Shown piece after piece: positions 42,473 to 53,098 of a stretch of DNA of 64,000 nt. The stretch's first letter is position 1, and each line of letters begins with the position of its first letter. Below the pieces are notes generated by a model. The model worked only from the letters and a program-made list of their open reading frames with translations. It was not told the origin of the DNA and did not search any database. The translations under genes were made by a program, and so were the position numbers. The stretch is from positions 1,860,001 through 1,924,000 of the forward strand of contig OZ243045.1 of the NCBI GenBank assembly GCA_965212125.1. Reading direction: 5' to 3'. Source of the DNA: CAYRJD01 sp965212125. Its GTDB lineage: Bacteria > Actinomycetota > Acidimicrobiia > Acidimicrobiales > Poriferisodalaceae.

Positions 42473-43501
42473 CTATCCCCGGGTTGCTCTCGCTACTTCA
42501 CCCCATTTGTCCAGCGCCTCAGGGTCTTTAGCAATTTGCTCTTGCGCCAGATACATCACCACCCGCGCCGCCGTGCTGGCGTAGCGATCACGCAGCCGAT
42601 CGGCCATTTCATTCCACGGCGCAACCACGGCGAAGTGCTCCAGCATGTCGTCGGTAATCAGCTCGGCCATGCCCGCCACGTCGCCCTTGCGAAACTTTGC
42701 GCCCAACGCTTCGGTCACGCCCTCATAGCCAAGGTCGGTGAACTGAAACGAATAGTTCGGCGTGGTGCCGTAAAACGCAATTTGTGTTTTGGCGCGGCGA
42801 ATCAGCGGCGCAAGCTCTTCGGGCGAATCGCCGGGCGCGGCAAACACGGGCACTATCAGATCCAGGTCGCTCACCTGGCGGCCCGTTTTGGCAGCGCCTT
42901 GCTCAAGCTCCGGCAGCAGTCGGTTTTCGATGTAGTGAGTTGAGTGCATCGGGTGAACGTGCACGCCGTCGGCAACCTCACCGGCCACCCGATTCATCAC
43001 CGGCCCGACCGAAGAAATATCTACCTTGATGTCGCCGTAGTCATGCTTGCGAGGAGTCCATTGCTCTGGCAGCAGGCTCAGGTTGAAAAACTCCCCCTCG
43101 TGGCTGAGCTTTTCCTCTCGCCGAAACGCCCGCAGGCAAGCCTTCACCGCTTGGACGTAATCGCGCATGCGAGCCGCCGGGCGCGCAAACTCCGAGCTGT
43201 AGCGCCGCACCACGTGGCCTTTCACCTGGCTGCCCAACCCAAGTCGGAAGCGGCCTTGGGTTTCGCCGGCCAGCTCCCAAGCGATCTGCGCCGACACCAT
43301 CGGACTGCGGGGGAATGCCACGGCGATGCCGGTGGTGTATGTGAGCGACGGGGCGGCGGTGGCGGCTGCGGCTAGCTGCATCCACGGAACCTGCCCGGTC
43401 TCGGTGTAAAGCACCCCGGAGAAGCCAGCCTTTTCCAGGTTGCGCGCCAGGTCGGCGCTTTCGGCCCACGTCAGCGAGCCCGTCATCAGGTCAAATTCCA
43501 T
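42473..43501 (-). CDS. LLM-class F420-dependent oxidoreductase
   Basis: A 342-residue luciferase-like protein close to the TIGR03617-type F420-dependent group. TYTTGIAVAFPRSPMVSAQIAWEL and RFRLGLGSQVKGHVVRRYS are the core motifs. An AGGGGG ribosome-binding site lies 6 bases before the ATG. It directly follows an acyl-CoA dehydrogenase gene (42 bases apart, same strand), so a role in fatty-acid or steroid-like catabolism is possible but not shown. Confidence 0.88.
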   Translation of the reverse strand: MEFDLMTGSLTWAESADLARNLEKAGFSGVLYTETGQVPWMQLAAAATAAPSLTYTTGIAVAFPRSPMVSAQIAWELAGETQGRFRLGLGSQVKGHVVRRYSSEFARPAARMRDYVQAVKACLRAFRREEKLSHEGEFFNLSLLPEQWTPRKHDYGDIKVDISSVGPVMNRVAGEVADGVHVHPMHSTHYIENRLLPELEQGAAKTGRQVSDLDLIVPVFAAPGDSPEELAPLIRRAKTQIAFYGTTPNYSFQFTDLGYEGVTEALGAKFRKGDVAGMAELITDDMLEHFAVVAPWNEMADRLRDRYASTAARVVMYLAQEQIAKDPEALDKWGEVARATRG

Positions 43502-43543
43502 CTGCAGCCCCCTTGGCTACTTGGCTACGAAACCGGGTGCCGT

Positions 43544-44866
43544 TTAGGAAGGGCCAGAGAAAGATGCGCCAACCGTTGAGCGGTCGGCCATGACGCCGTT
43601 AGTGCGTTCGCTTTCGCGGTTCTTTACTTCCGCCCGCGCCACCACGTGATGATGAACCTCGTCGGGACCATCGGCTAGTCGCAGCGTGCGCTGCCCGTGC
43701 CACATGTCGGCCAGCGGGAACCATTGCGACACGCCGGCGGCACCGTGCATCTGAATGGCTTCGTTGATGATGTCGCAGCAGCGCTCCGGCACCATGGCCT
43801 TGACGGCGCTCACCCAGACTCGCGCCTCGGCGTTGCCCAGCGTGTCCATGGCCTTGGCGGCTCGCAACACCATCAGCCGCATCGACTCCACCTCAATGCG
43901 GGCGCGTGACACAATTTCCATGTTCTTGCCCAGGTTGATCAGCTTCTTGCCAAAGCCTTCACGGGTGAGGCCGCGATCAACCATCATCTCAATGGCTTTT
44001 TCCGCAGAACCGATTGAACGCATGCAGTGATGAATACGACCCGGCCCTAGCCGCAGCTGGGAAATCTCAAAGCCGCGCCCCTCGCCAAGCAGGATGTTTT
44101 CCTTCGGCACCCGCACGTCTTCAAACCGAATGTGCATGTGCCCGTGGGGGGCGTCATCGCTGCCGAACACATGCATCGGACCCAAAATGTCCACGCCGGG
44201 TGTGTCGATCGGCACCAGAATCTGGCTTTGCTGGCGGTAGGTGTCCGCGTCAGGGTTGGTGCGGACCATCGTGATCATGATCTTGCAGCGCGGGTCGCCC
44301 GCCCCGGAGATGTAGAACTTCTCGCCGTTGATCAGCCACTCCTCGCCGTCAAGCACTGCGCTGGTCTGCACCTGCTTGGCGTCGGAGCTCATCACCCCCG
44401 GCTCGGTCATTGCATACGCCGACCGGATTTTCCCCTCCAGCAGCGGCTCCAGCCATTGGGCTTTTTGTTCGTCCGTGCCGACTCGCTCCAGCACCTCCAT
44501 GTTGCCCGTGTCCGGCGCCGAGCAGTTAAGGCATTCCGACGCCAGCCGATTCTTGCCGAGCTCGTTGGCGATGTATGCGTAGTCAAGGTTGCTGAGCCCT
44601 TCGCCGGTCTCCGCGTTAGGCAAAAAGAAGTTCCACAGGTTTTGCTCACGGGCCTTGGTTTTGGCGCCTTCCAGCAACTCAAGCTGGCCGTCCGCCCAAC
44701 TCCAGCGGTTTTCACGACCCTCACCCAGCCGGTAAAACTCCTCGGTTATTGGGTCTACCTCGGCTTGAATGAACGACTTGACCGCTTGGTACAGATCCGC
44801 AACGTCCGAAGACATTCGCAGGTCAAGGTCATCTGGGCTGGCAGATTTCAGTGCGCCACCGACCAT
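43544..44866 (-). CDS. Acyl-CoA dehydrogenase (ACAD11-like)
   Basis: A flavin enzyme that oxidises acyl-CoA to enoyl-CoA. The 440-residue product shows YAMTEPGVMSSDAKQVQTSA, GEKFYISGAGDPRC, LGPGRIHHCMRSIGSAEKA and QMHGAAGVSQWFPLAD, as in the ACAD10/11-like group. An AAGGGAG ribosome-binding site precedes the ATG by 7 bases. It is followed by an LLM oxidoreductase gene in the same direction. Confidence 0.92.
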   Translation of the reverse strand: MVGGALKSASPDDLDLRMSSDVADLYQAVKSFIQAEVDPITEEFYRLGEGRENRWSWADGQLELLEGAKTKAREQNLWNFFLPNAETGEGLSNLDYAYIANELGKNRLASECLNCSAPDTGNMEVLERVGTDEQKAQWLEPLLEGKIRSAYAMTEPGVMSSDAKQVQTSAVLDGEEWLINGEKFYISGAGDPRCKIMITMVRTNPDADTYRQQSQILVPIDTPGVDILGPMHVFGSDDAPHGHMHIRFEDVRVPKENILLGEGRGFEISQLRLGPGRIHHCMRSIGSAEKAIEMMVDRGLTREGFGKKLINLGKNMEIVSRARIEVESMRLMVLRAAKAMDTLGNAEARVWVSAVKAMVPERCCDIINEAIQMHGAAGVSQWFPLADMWHGQRTLRLADGPDEVHHHVVARAEVKNRESERTNGVMADRSTVGASFSGPS

Positions 44867-44984
44867 TTCGGGCTCCCTTGTTGTGTAAATAGCTGTGTGA
44901 ACAGCCTTGGAAATTGTTGTGTAGCCGCCACGCTACTGCCAGATTCCGCCACGGCGCACTCTGCAGTGGGTACCTTCTTTAGCA

Positions 44985-45647
44985 ATGTTGCAGTGTGTGC
45001 GTGGTGGTTGTGGCGGCGAAGTCAAGGCTGGGCTGGGCTATGACATACGGGCGCAGCGTGCGTGGGTTTACGACCTGGCCGCTTCGGCTGGTGCCAGCGG
45101 GTCGGTTGCGCCTGACGGTGCGATGGCGTTGTGCGAAAAACATGCCGACTCGGCCAACGTGCCGCAGGGGTGGGAGCTGGTTGATAGCCGAACCTCAACG
45201 ACGGGACCTGTGTCGGCGCCGACTGCTGAGCCCGCCGTGTCGTCCGCGCCGACTGAGCCCGCCGTGTCGTCCGCGCCCACCGCGTCTGCTGCGCCACCGC
45301 CACCCTCGCCTCCGCCCGTGCCGCCGAGAACGGCGAGCGTGATTGCACCTGCGCCACCGCCACCCTCGCCTCCGCCCGTGCCGCCGAGAACGGCGAGCGT
45401 GATTGCACCTGCGCCGCCGTCGGGGCCTGCGCCTGAGCCGCCGTCGGCTGAGCGCGCACCCGATGAGCGCGCGTCAGGCGGATTCGCATCGGACGAGCGC
45501 GCGCCGGACGAAACAATGTCCGTGCCGTCTGAGGATTACTACAACCAAGAGCTTGACGCGGGCGACCAGGAGATGAACCAAGAAGAAACCCACGAAACGC
45601 CCTTGCTTGAGCGAGCCTTCCGGGCTGTGCCGCAGCGGGATTTCTAA
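44985..45647 (+). CDS. DUF3499 family zinc-ribbon-like protein with Pro-rich repeat region
   Basis: The first 70 residues match the actinobacterial DUF3499 family: CVRGGC, RAQRAWVYDL, ALCEKHAD and VPQGWELVD, with paired Cys and a His that could bind zinc. The remaining 150 residues are a Pro/Ala/Ser-rich region with two exact 20-residue repeats, then an acidic end. Function unknown. The repeat region is unusual for this short family. Confidence 0.75.
   Translation: MLQCVRGGCGGEVKAGLGYDIRAQRAWVYDLAASAGASGSVAPDGAMALCEKHADSANVPQGWELVDSRTSTTGPVSAPTAEPAVSSAPTEPAVSSAPTASAAPPPPSPPPVPPRTASVIAPAPPPPSPPPVPPRTASVIAPAPPSGPAPEPPSAERAPDERASGGFASDERAPDETMSVPSEDYYNQELDAGDQEMNQEETHETPLLERAFRAVPQRDF
45291..45410 (+). 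repeat. Two exact 60-base tandem repeats in the DUF3499 gene
   Basis: 45291-45350 and 45351-45410 are identical, followed by a partial third unit. Each encodes a 20-residue Pro-rich unit ending TASVIAPA, in frame. Confidence 0.97.
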
Positions 45648-45898
45648 AGCAGTTCCCCGGGGCGCTCGTCGGTAATCATCAGCCGCCCGGCTGGCGAGGT
45701 CGTAGCTCTAAATCGCACTCCGCCAGCATCCACCAACACCAAGGTGTTCCCGTCGTTGGTGATGTGCAGCTCAACGCCGAGTTCATTTTCCAGCATGGGT
45801 TTGATGCCCTCTAAAGCTGCGCGCAGCCCCGCCCGCCGTTCCGCCTCCAGCAAATCCATATCAAATTCAACGAAGTCGCCAGGTTCGGTTGAGCTCAT
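45644..45898 (-). CDS. Conserved-looking small protein, unknown
   Basis: An 84-residue acidic protein with a helical first half (DMDLLEAERRAGLRAALEGI) and a strand-rich second half (LVLVDAGGVRFRATTSPAGRL). No signal or membrane segment. It overlaps the DUF3499 gene end by 4 bases tail to tail and is divergent from the zinc-ribbon gene at 45918. No family recognised. Confidence 0.5.
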   Translation of the reverse strand: MSSTEPGDFVEFDMDLLEAERRAGLRAALEGIKPMLENELGVELHITNDGNTLVLVDAGGVRFRATTSPAGRLMITDERPGELL

Positions 45899-45905
45899 CT
45901 AGCGG

Positions 45906-45911
45906 TACCTT
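45906..45911 (+). promoter_or_regulatory. Probable -10 element of leaderless transcript
   Basis: TACCTT fits TANNNT and ends 7 bases before the GTG at 45918. No ribosome-binding site is seen. Confidence 0.42.
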
Positions 45912-45917
45912 GGCAGC

Positions 45918-46178
45918 GTGAGCTTGTGGCTGGCGGTGCCGTTGTCACTGCTATTCATCTATGTGGTCTATCGCCTAGGGCTGCGGCTGATGTCGGCTTT
46001 TTCTCAGCCGGTGCCTGAGCCGCCCCCGCCCGGCGAGTTACGCAAGGTTCGCCTGGAGTATCGCTGCAGCAGTTGCGGCACCGAGGTTCGTATGACGCGA
46101 GCACCCAGCGAGCAACCCGAATCGCCGCGCTGTTGCATGGATGAGATGGATCTGGTGCGCACCGAAGAAGACGTGTAG
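45918..46178 (+). CDS. Membrane-anchored zinc-ribbon protein
   Basis: 86 residues: one N-terminal hydrophobic helix (LWLAVPLSLLFIYVVYRLGL), a Pro-rich spacer, then a short zinc-ribbon-like domain with CSSC near residue 50 and CC near residue 73. Similar short proteins are conserved in actinobacteria, but their function is unknown. It starts with GTG and lies convergent to crgA. Confidence 0.6.
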   Translation: MSLWLAVPLSLLFIYVVYRLGLRLMSAFSQPVPEPPPPGELRKVRLEYRCSSCGTEVRMTRAPSEQPESPRCCMDEMDLVRTEEDV

Positions 46179-46224
46179 CACGCGGGAGACGTGTAGCCGC
46201 CCGCGGCTGCGTAGCCGGAGGTAC

Positions 46225-46497
46225 CTAGCGCCAGCGAGTTGATAGCAAAATCCCTGCCAGCACCACCACCAAGCCAACCACAATCCACACGTTTGAGGGG
46301 CTGGCTGGCAGCCAACTCAGGTAGTTGGCGACGATGATAAACACCCCTGCTACCAGCAGGGACGCTATTGACCAGCCAAAGAGCGGGCTGCTGGATTTGT
46401 GGCTGCCTTCGTCGTCGTAGCCGCTGGCGTGTTGCGGCGGCTGACTGGGTCGGGTGCCTTTTGCTGTGATGCGGCTCGTGCCGCGGGGCCTTGCCAT
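46225..46497 (-). CDS. crgA: Cell division protein CrgA
   Basis: CrgA is a small actinobacterial septum protein that links FtsZ with cell-wall synthases. The 90-residue product has a polar start, two membrane helices and the family ending VANYLSWLP and VGLVVVLAGILLSTRWR. TAAAGT on the minus strand (46504-46509) ends 7 bases before the ATG, so the gene is probably leaderless. It lies just downstream of pknB, its usual neighbourhood. Confidence 0.85.
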   Translation of the reverse strand: MARPRGTSRITAKGTRPSQPPQHASGYDDEGSHKSSSPLFGWSIASLLVAGVFIIVANYLSWLPASPSNVWIVVGLVVVLAGILLSTRWR

Positions 46498-46565
46498 ACC
46501 GCAACTTTACGCCTGCGCCGCCGACTTCGGCAGTTACCCCGGGCTAACTGCCAGCTAACTGCCGG

Positions 46566-49061
<2,496 letters not shown>

Positions 49062-49170
49062 TGCGGGGACGCAACCCAAGGCATTACCGCCGACAAGGTA
49101 CCGAGTTGTTGGCTCAAATCGGTGGCGGTAGGGGGCGGGCTGGTGGTTGGCAAAAGCGGCATCGGTCGGG

Positions 49171-50046
49171 CTATCTCTGTGTTCTAAACCAGCGGCGAGG
49201 CTTGGTGGAAGACTTGACACGGGACTTGGCAGCCGCCCGGTTGCCAGCCGAGCTTGCAGCGCCCGGGGCGGTTTCGTCGTGCTCGTTTTTGCTGCGTTCG
49301 TCGTGGGCGAAGCTGACGTCGACCACTAGCGCGGTTGAGTTGTCGTTGCCGCCGTTTTCGTTAGCCGTGCGCACCAAAGCGCTAGCGGCATCGGCCACGG
49401 GAGCGTGCGCCGACAAGATGGCTGCGATCTCTTCTTCTTCCACCTCGTTGCTGAGGCCGTCGCTGCACAGCAAGTAGCGATCGCCGCCGTTGATGTTCAG
49501 CTGCCAGTGATCAACATCCACGGTGGGCTCCACGCCGATGGCCCGAGTAAGCGTGTGGCGCTGATCGTGAGTGGCCGCTTCGGCGGGTGTGAGAATGCCG
49601 TGGCGCAACATTTCCGCCACACGATTGTGGTCTTCGGTGAGCTGCTCTAGCCGGCCGTTTTGGTGGCGGTACACCCGCGAGTCGCCGACGTTGACTAGCC
49701 CGATTTGGTGCCCCTGGTCGGTTTTGATCACCGCAATCGCGCACAACGTTGTGCCCATGCCCGTCAGTTCGGCTTGCTCGATTGAGCGGTTGTGTACGAC
49801 CTCGTTTGCGTGTTGAACCGCCGCTACCAAATCGGGGGTGGTGGTCGGCGAGCGTGACGCCATGGCGCGCACCGCCAGGTTTGCCGCCACGTCGCCGCCA
49901 GCGGGGCTGCCGAGACCGTCGGCTACCACAAACAGGTCGGCATCCGCGTACATGGCGTCTTGATTTTGCGCCCTGACGAGACCCTGGTCGGTGGCACCCG
50001 CCCAGGTAAGTCGCATCTCGCGGGTCTCGCGAGCCTCGCGGGTCAT
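49171..50046 (-). CDS. pstP: PP2C-type protein phosphatase (PstP-like)
   Basis: A metal-dependent phosphatase that reverses PknB phosphorylation. DQGLVRAQNQD, DLFVVADGLGSPAGGDVA, NVGDSRVYRHQNG and LLCSDGLSNEVEEEEI are the family motifs. The 291-residue length matches only the cytoplasmic catalytic domain. No membrane helix or extracellular part like that of mycobacterial PstP is seen. The ATG at 50046 has a TGAGG ribosome-binding site 8 bases upstream; an ATG at 50016 is also possible. Confidence 0.88.
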   Translation of the reverse strand: MTREARETREMRLTWAGATDQGLVRAQNQDAMYADADLFVVADGLGSPAGGDVAANLAVRAMASRSPTTTPDLVAAVQHANEVVHNRSIEQAELTGMGTTLCAIAVIKTDQGHQIGLVNVGDSRVYRHQNGRLEQLTEDHNRVAEMLRHGILTPAEAATHDQRHTLTRAIGVEPTVDVDHWQLNINGGDRYLLCSDGLSNEVEEEEIAAILSAHAPVADAASALVRTANENGGNDNSTALVVDVSFAHDERSKNEHDETAPGAASSAGNRAAAKSRVKSSTKPRRWFRTQR

Positions 50047-50056
50047 GCCGGGTGCC

Positions 50057-50491
50057 TCATGAGTTTCCCGCCGAGTTGCCTGTCGAGTTGCCTGCGGAGT
50101 TGCCTGCTGCCGCTGCCACGACCTCAAACACGGTCGTGCCGATTTGGATCTGATCGCCCAAGTGCAGCACGGCGGTGGCGCGGATTCTTTCGCGGTTTAT
50201 GTAGGTGCCGTTGGCCGAGCTGAGATCTTCCAACAGATGCTGGCCACCGCGCTTGTAAAGAACCGCATGCTGGTGCGATGAATAGCCGTCGTCAAGCACA
50301 ACGTCGCATTCGGCGCCGCGACCGATGAGCAGCCGGTCGGTCAGCTTGTGGGCGCGGCCTTTGTCGGCTTGCGGCGTGCAGACCACGATCGAGCAAAGGG
50401 CGCTGGCGAGGTTGCCGTTGGCAGCGGCAGAACTGGTGGCGACAGCGTGAGCGGGATTGCGCGTCAGCCGTTTCGCCCATCTGCCAGCCAT
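50057..50491 (-). CDS. FHA domain protein (FhaB-like)
   Basis: A 144-residue protein with an FHA phosphothreonine-binding domain at about residues 50-125 (LLIGRGAECDVVLDDGYSSHQHAVL, LEDLSSANGTYINRERI). It likely binds proteins phosphorylated by PknB, and FhaB in mycobacteria is such a partner. The C-terminus has a short AGNSAGNSTGNS repeat. It is followed directly by the phosphatase gene. Confidence 0.88.
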   Translation of the reverse strand: MAGRWAKRLTRNPAHAVATSSAAANGNLASALCSIVVCTPQADKGRAHKLTDRLLIGRGAECDVVLDDGYSSHQHAVLYKRGGQHLLEDLSSANGTYINRERIRATAVLHLGDQIQIGTTVFEVVAAAAGNSAGNSTGNSAGNS

Positions 50492-50559
50492 AGCCGCCGA
50501 TTGTACGGATAGGCAAGCAATCTGGTTTTGTGGCGGTGTCGGTAGCCTTCAAGATCAGC

Positions 50560-50643
50560 GCGCGAGTGGCGGAATTGGCAGACGCGCAGGCTTCAGGTGC
50601 CTGTGCCCGTAAGGGTGTGAGGGTTCAAGTCCCTCCTCGCGCA
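50560..50643 (+). tRNA. tRNA-Leu (CAG)
   Basis: A class II tRNA: acceptor GCGCGAG pairs with CTCGCGC, the anticodon arm CAGGCTTCAGGTGCCTG gives anticodon CAG, there is a long variable arm, and the T-arm has GGTTCAAGTCC. The 3' CCA is not encoded. Confidence 0.97.
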
Positions 50644-50712
50644 CATAGCTGACCCTGAGTGGTTGGCAACGCGGCTAGCCGGAGTGGCTAGCCAGCCCCG
50701 TCGCGCAGCGCG

Positions 50713-51309
50713 CTAGCAACTATCGCAAACGCTGTCGCCGCAGCAGGTGGCTTGCTGGCGGCTGTTCTCTAGGACAAGCACAAGGCTCTGTTCCAGGTTG
50801 AGCAGAAACTGCTTGGTGTCTAACCCGCCCGCTCCGCTGTAGCCACCAAGACCGCCGCCGCTGGCGACCACTCGGTGACAAGGCAGAACGATCGGCATCG
50901 GGTTGCGTCCGTTTGCGCTGCCCACTGCTCGCACGGCCTTTGGGCGGCCAATGCGGCGGGCTTGTTCGCCGTAGCTAGCGGTTTTACCAGCTGGAATGGT
51001 TGCCAGCGCTCGCCAGGCCAACTGCTGAAACTCGGTTCCCCGCAGGTCAAGCGGCAGATCGAAGTCGCCACGCTGCGAGCCAAAGTATTCCTTTAGCTGG
51101 TTGACGGTTTTGGCTAGCACCGGATGGCTTGTTGAGCGGGTGATGCTTTCAAGCGGCGGCAGTTCGGCGGCGTCAGAGCTAGTGCCTTCCCAGGCGACCG
51201 CTCGCAGGCCGTTGTCGGTAGCGATGAGGGTTAGCTCGCCGACCGGGCTTTGCCAGGTCGTCAGGTAATGCTCGTCGCCGGTTGTTGATGTTGCTGCTGT
51301 TGTAGGCAT
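50713..51309 (-). CDS. ogt: Methylated-DNA-[protein]-cysteine S-methyltransferase
   Basis: A suicide repair enzyme that takes the alkyl group from O6-alkylguanine. The active site PCHRVV and the helix-turn-helix (TASYGEQARRIG) are present. The ATG at 51309 gives 198 residues; an upstream in-frame start would add a low-complexity stretch overlapping the glycosylase gene. The last residues (ATCCGDSVCDSC) form an unusual Cys-rich tail. It directly follows the ada-alkA gene (25 bases), so both alkylation-repair genes form an operon. Confidence 0.93.
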   Translation of the reverse strand: MPTTAATSTTGDEHYLTTWQSPVGELTLIATDNGLRAVAWEGTSSDAAELPPLESITRSTSHPVLAKTVNQLKEYFGSQRGDFDLPLDLRGTEFQQLAWRALATIPAGKTASYGEQARRIGRPKAVRAVGSANGRNPMPIVLPCHRVVASGGGLGGYSGAGGLDTKQFLLNLEQSLVLVLENSRQQATCCGDSVCDSC

Positions 51310-51334
51310 TGCTTTCTTTCTATTTAGTTGGGAT

Positions 51335-52975
51335 TTAGTGGATGGGTTTGTTTGATTGCGATTTGGGCTGATTGCGGTTTGCCTGGCCGGGGCTTGCGGC
51401 GCTCCAGATGTGCTGCGCAGCCCAAGACCGAAACGGCCGCCAGTTGTCAGCGATGCGGATCTTGGCGGCGTTTTTCTCTCGGGCGCTCTTCTTGCTGATG
51501 CCAGTCTTGTTGATGCCAGTCTTGTCAATACCAAGCTGGCGTTCTAAACCTAAATCGCCGGGCGGCCAAGCGTCGTCGCGGCCCAACACTCTCATGGCAA
51601 TCAGCTGCGCCGTCCAAGGACCGATGCCGGGCAGGGCGCACCACTGCGCTACTACCTCGTCAAGGCTTGCCACCGACAACAAATCAAGCTCGCCGTCGGC
51701 GATAGCTCCCGCCACCGCACGCAGCGTGTCGATGCGTTTCTGCGTCAGACCCAACCCCTTCAAGCTGTGCCTAGCCACTGCGTCGGCGGTGGGGAAGATG
51801 TGCGTAATGCCCTCGCCGTCGTGGGCGAACGGATCGTCGCCAGCAAACGGGCCGCCTCCGGCGAACGACTCACCGACCGCCGCGGCGATGCGCCCCGTCA
51901 AAGTTGAAGCGCCCTTGACCGAAATCTGCTGACCAACGATGATGCGCACCACGGTTTCAAATCGATCCCAGCAGCGCGGCACCCGCAGGCCAGGCTGGCG
52001 TTTTACCAATGACCCCAGCTGCGGGTCTGAGCTCAGATGCTTGTACGCAGGCTGCGGATTTTCGTCGGTCGCAAACAACGTCCGGCAGCGCTGCACGTCG
52101 TCAATCACACACTGATACGAAGGCAGATGCATTGTGAGCGCCAGATTCTTGCCGTCGCCGGCGTCGCTTACTTCAATAATGCCCGGCTGCCCGCACACGC
52201 TGACCGAGCGGCGATAACTGTCGGCGGACACAACTTCCACGCCAACCGTGGCACGCGGTCGCAGATGGTCAAGCACCTGCGCGAAGTTGTACGGCCGCAC
52301 GTAGGGCACCAACAACCGCAAGCCGCCACCGCCTGCGGCGTCCTGCTCATCAGTTCGACGGTGTGCGTCAGTTCGGCGGTGTGCGTCAGGCTTGCCGCGC
52401 TTCTTGGCGCGCAGGTGGGTGGGGCTAAAGCCGAACACATCGGTGATCACACGCTGAAACTGGCGCTGGCTTCCAAAACCGGCTGCTGCGGCGATGTTGC
52501 AAAAGTTCAGGTCGGTGTCGTCGATGAGGCGGCGAGCAAAGTGGGCGCGGCGAGATCGCGCCAGGTAGTCGGGTGTTGCGCCGATGTGCAAATCAAACAG
52601 CCGCCGCAGTTGCCGAGCGCTGTAGCCAACCTGCGCGCCCAGCTCGTCTTCGCTATGTGAATCTAAGAACCCGTCGGTAATCAGAGCTAGCGCGGCTTCG
52701 ACGGGTTGTGATCCCGTCGGGCTAAGCCACGACCCTGCCCGGCGCTCGGGGCGACACCGCAGACACGCGCGATAGCCCGCTGCTTCGGCGGCCGGAGCCG
52801 AGCTGTAGCGCGATGTGTTTTCGGGCTTGGGTTTAGCAGAGCAACCCGCTTGGCAATAAATCCCAGTGGTGCGCACCGCTGAAACGCTGGGCGGAGCTTT
52901 GGCTGTAGTAGTCCGCGCTCTCGCCGCTTCCGTTGCCGTTTTGGTTGCCGCGCTAGTTGCCGCTACAGGTGCCAT
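51335..52975 (-). CDS. alkA: Ada-AlkA fusion: Ada N-terminal domain, AraC-type helix-turn-helix, DNA-3-methyladenine glycosylase
   Basis: A 546-residue alkylation-response protein. Near residues 39-80 is the Ada zinc domain with YCQAGCSAKP and CLRCRP, whose Cys takes methyl groups from phosphotriesters. Then comes an AraC-type DNA-binding domain (FCNIAAAAGFGSQRQFQRV, GFSPTHLRAKKRG). The rest is an AlkA-type glycosylase, with the HhH motif LPGIGPWTAQLIAMRVLG and the catalytic Asp in PPGDLGL. The same fusion occurs in mycobacterial AlkA. CATACT on the minus strand (52982-52987) ends 7 bases before the ATG, so it is probably leaderless. Confidence 0.92.
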   Translation of the reverse strand: MAPVAATSAATKTATEAARARTTTAKAPPSVSAVRTTGIYCQAGCSAKPKPENTSRYSSAPAAEAAGYRACLRCRPERRAGSWLSPTGSQPVEAALALITDGFLDSHSEDELGAQVGYSARQLRRLFDLHIGATPDYLARSRRAHFARRLIDDTDLNFCNIAAAAGFGSQRQFQRVITDVFGFSPTHLRAKKRGKPDAHRRTDAHRRTDEQDAAGGGGLRLLVPYVRPYNFAQVLDHLRPRATVGVEVVSADSYRRSVSVCGQPGIIEVSDAGDGKNLALTMHLPSYQCVIDDVQRCRTLFATDENPQPAYKHLSSDPQLGSLVKRQPGLRVPRCWDRFETVVRIIVGQQISVKGASTLTGRIAAAVGESFAGGGPFAGDDPFAHDGEGITHIFPTADAVARHSLKGLGLTQKRIDTLRAVAGAIADGELDLLSVASLDEVVAQWCALPGIGPWTAQLIAMRVLGRDDAWPPGDLGLERQLGIDKTGINKTGISKKSAREKNAAKIRIADNWRPFRSWAAQHIWSAASPGQANRNQPKSQSNKPIH

Positions 52976-53098
52976 ATGTGAAGTATGCCAAGCTGCGCGA
53001 GCAAAGAAAGGACATATTAGGACATCGGCAAGACATATCTGGACATGTCTTTTTGGCGGGTTTGGCGGGTTTTCTGAGCTTTGCTAGCGGAACGCCAA

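Noticed and set aside
44132..45043. 303-codon open frame antisense to the acyl-CoA dehydrogenase gene
   Set aside because: It mirrors a clear acyl-CoA dehydrogenase on the other strand and is explained by high G+C.
45291..45410. Possible CRISPR-like array
   Set aside because: Only two adjacent units with no spacers, inside a coding region.
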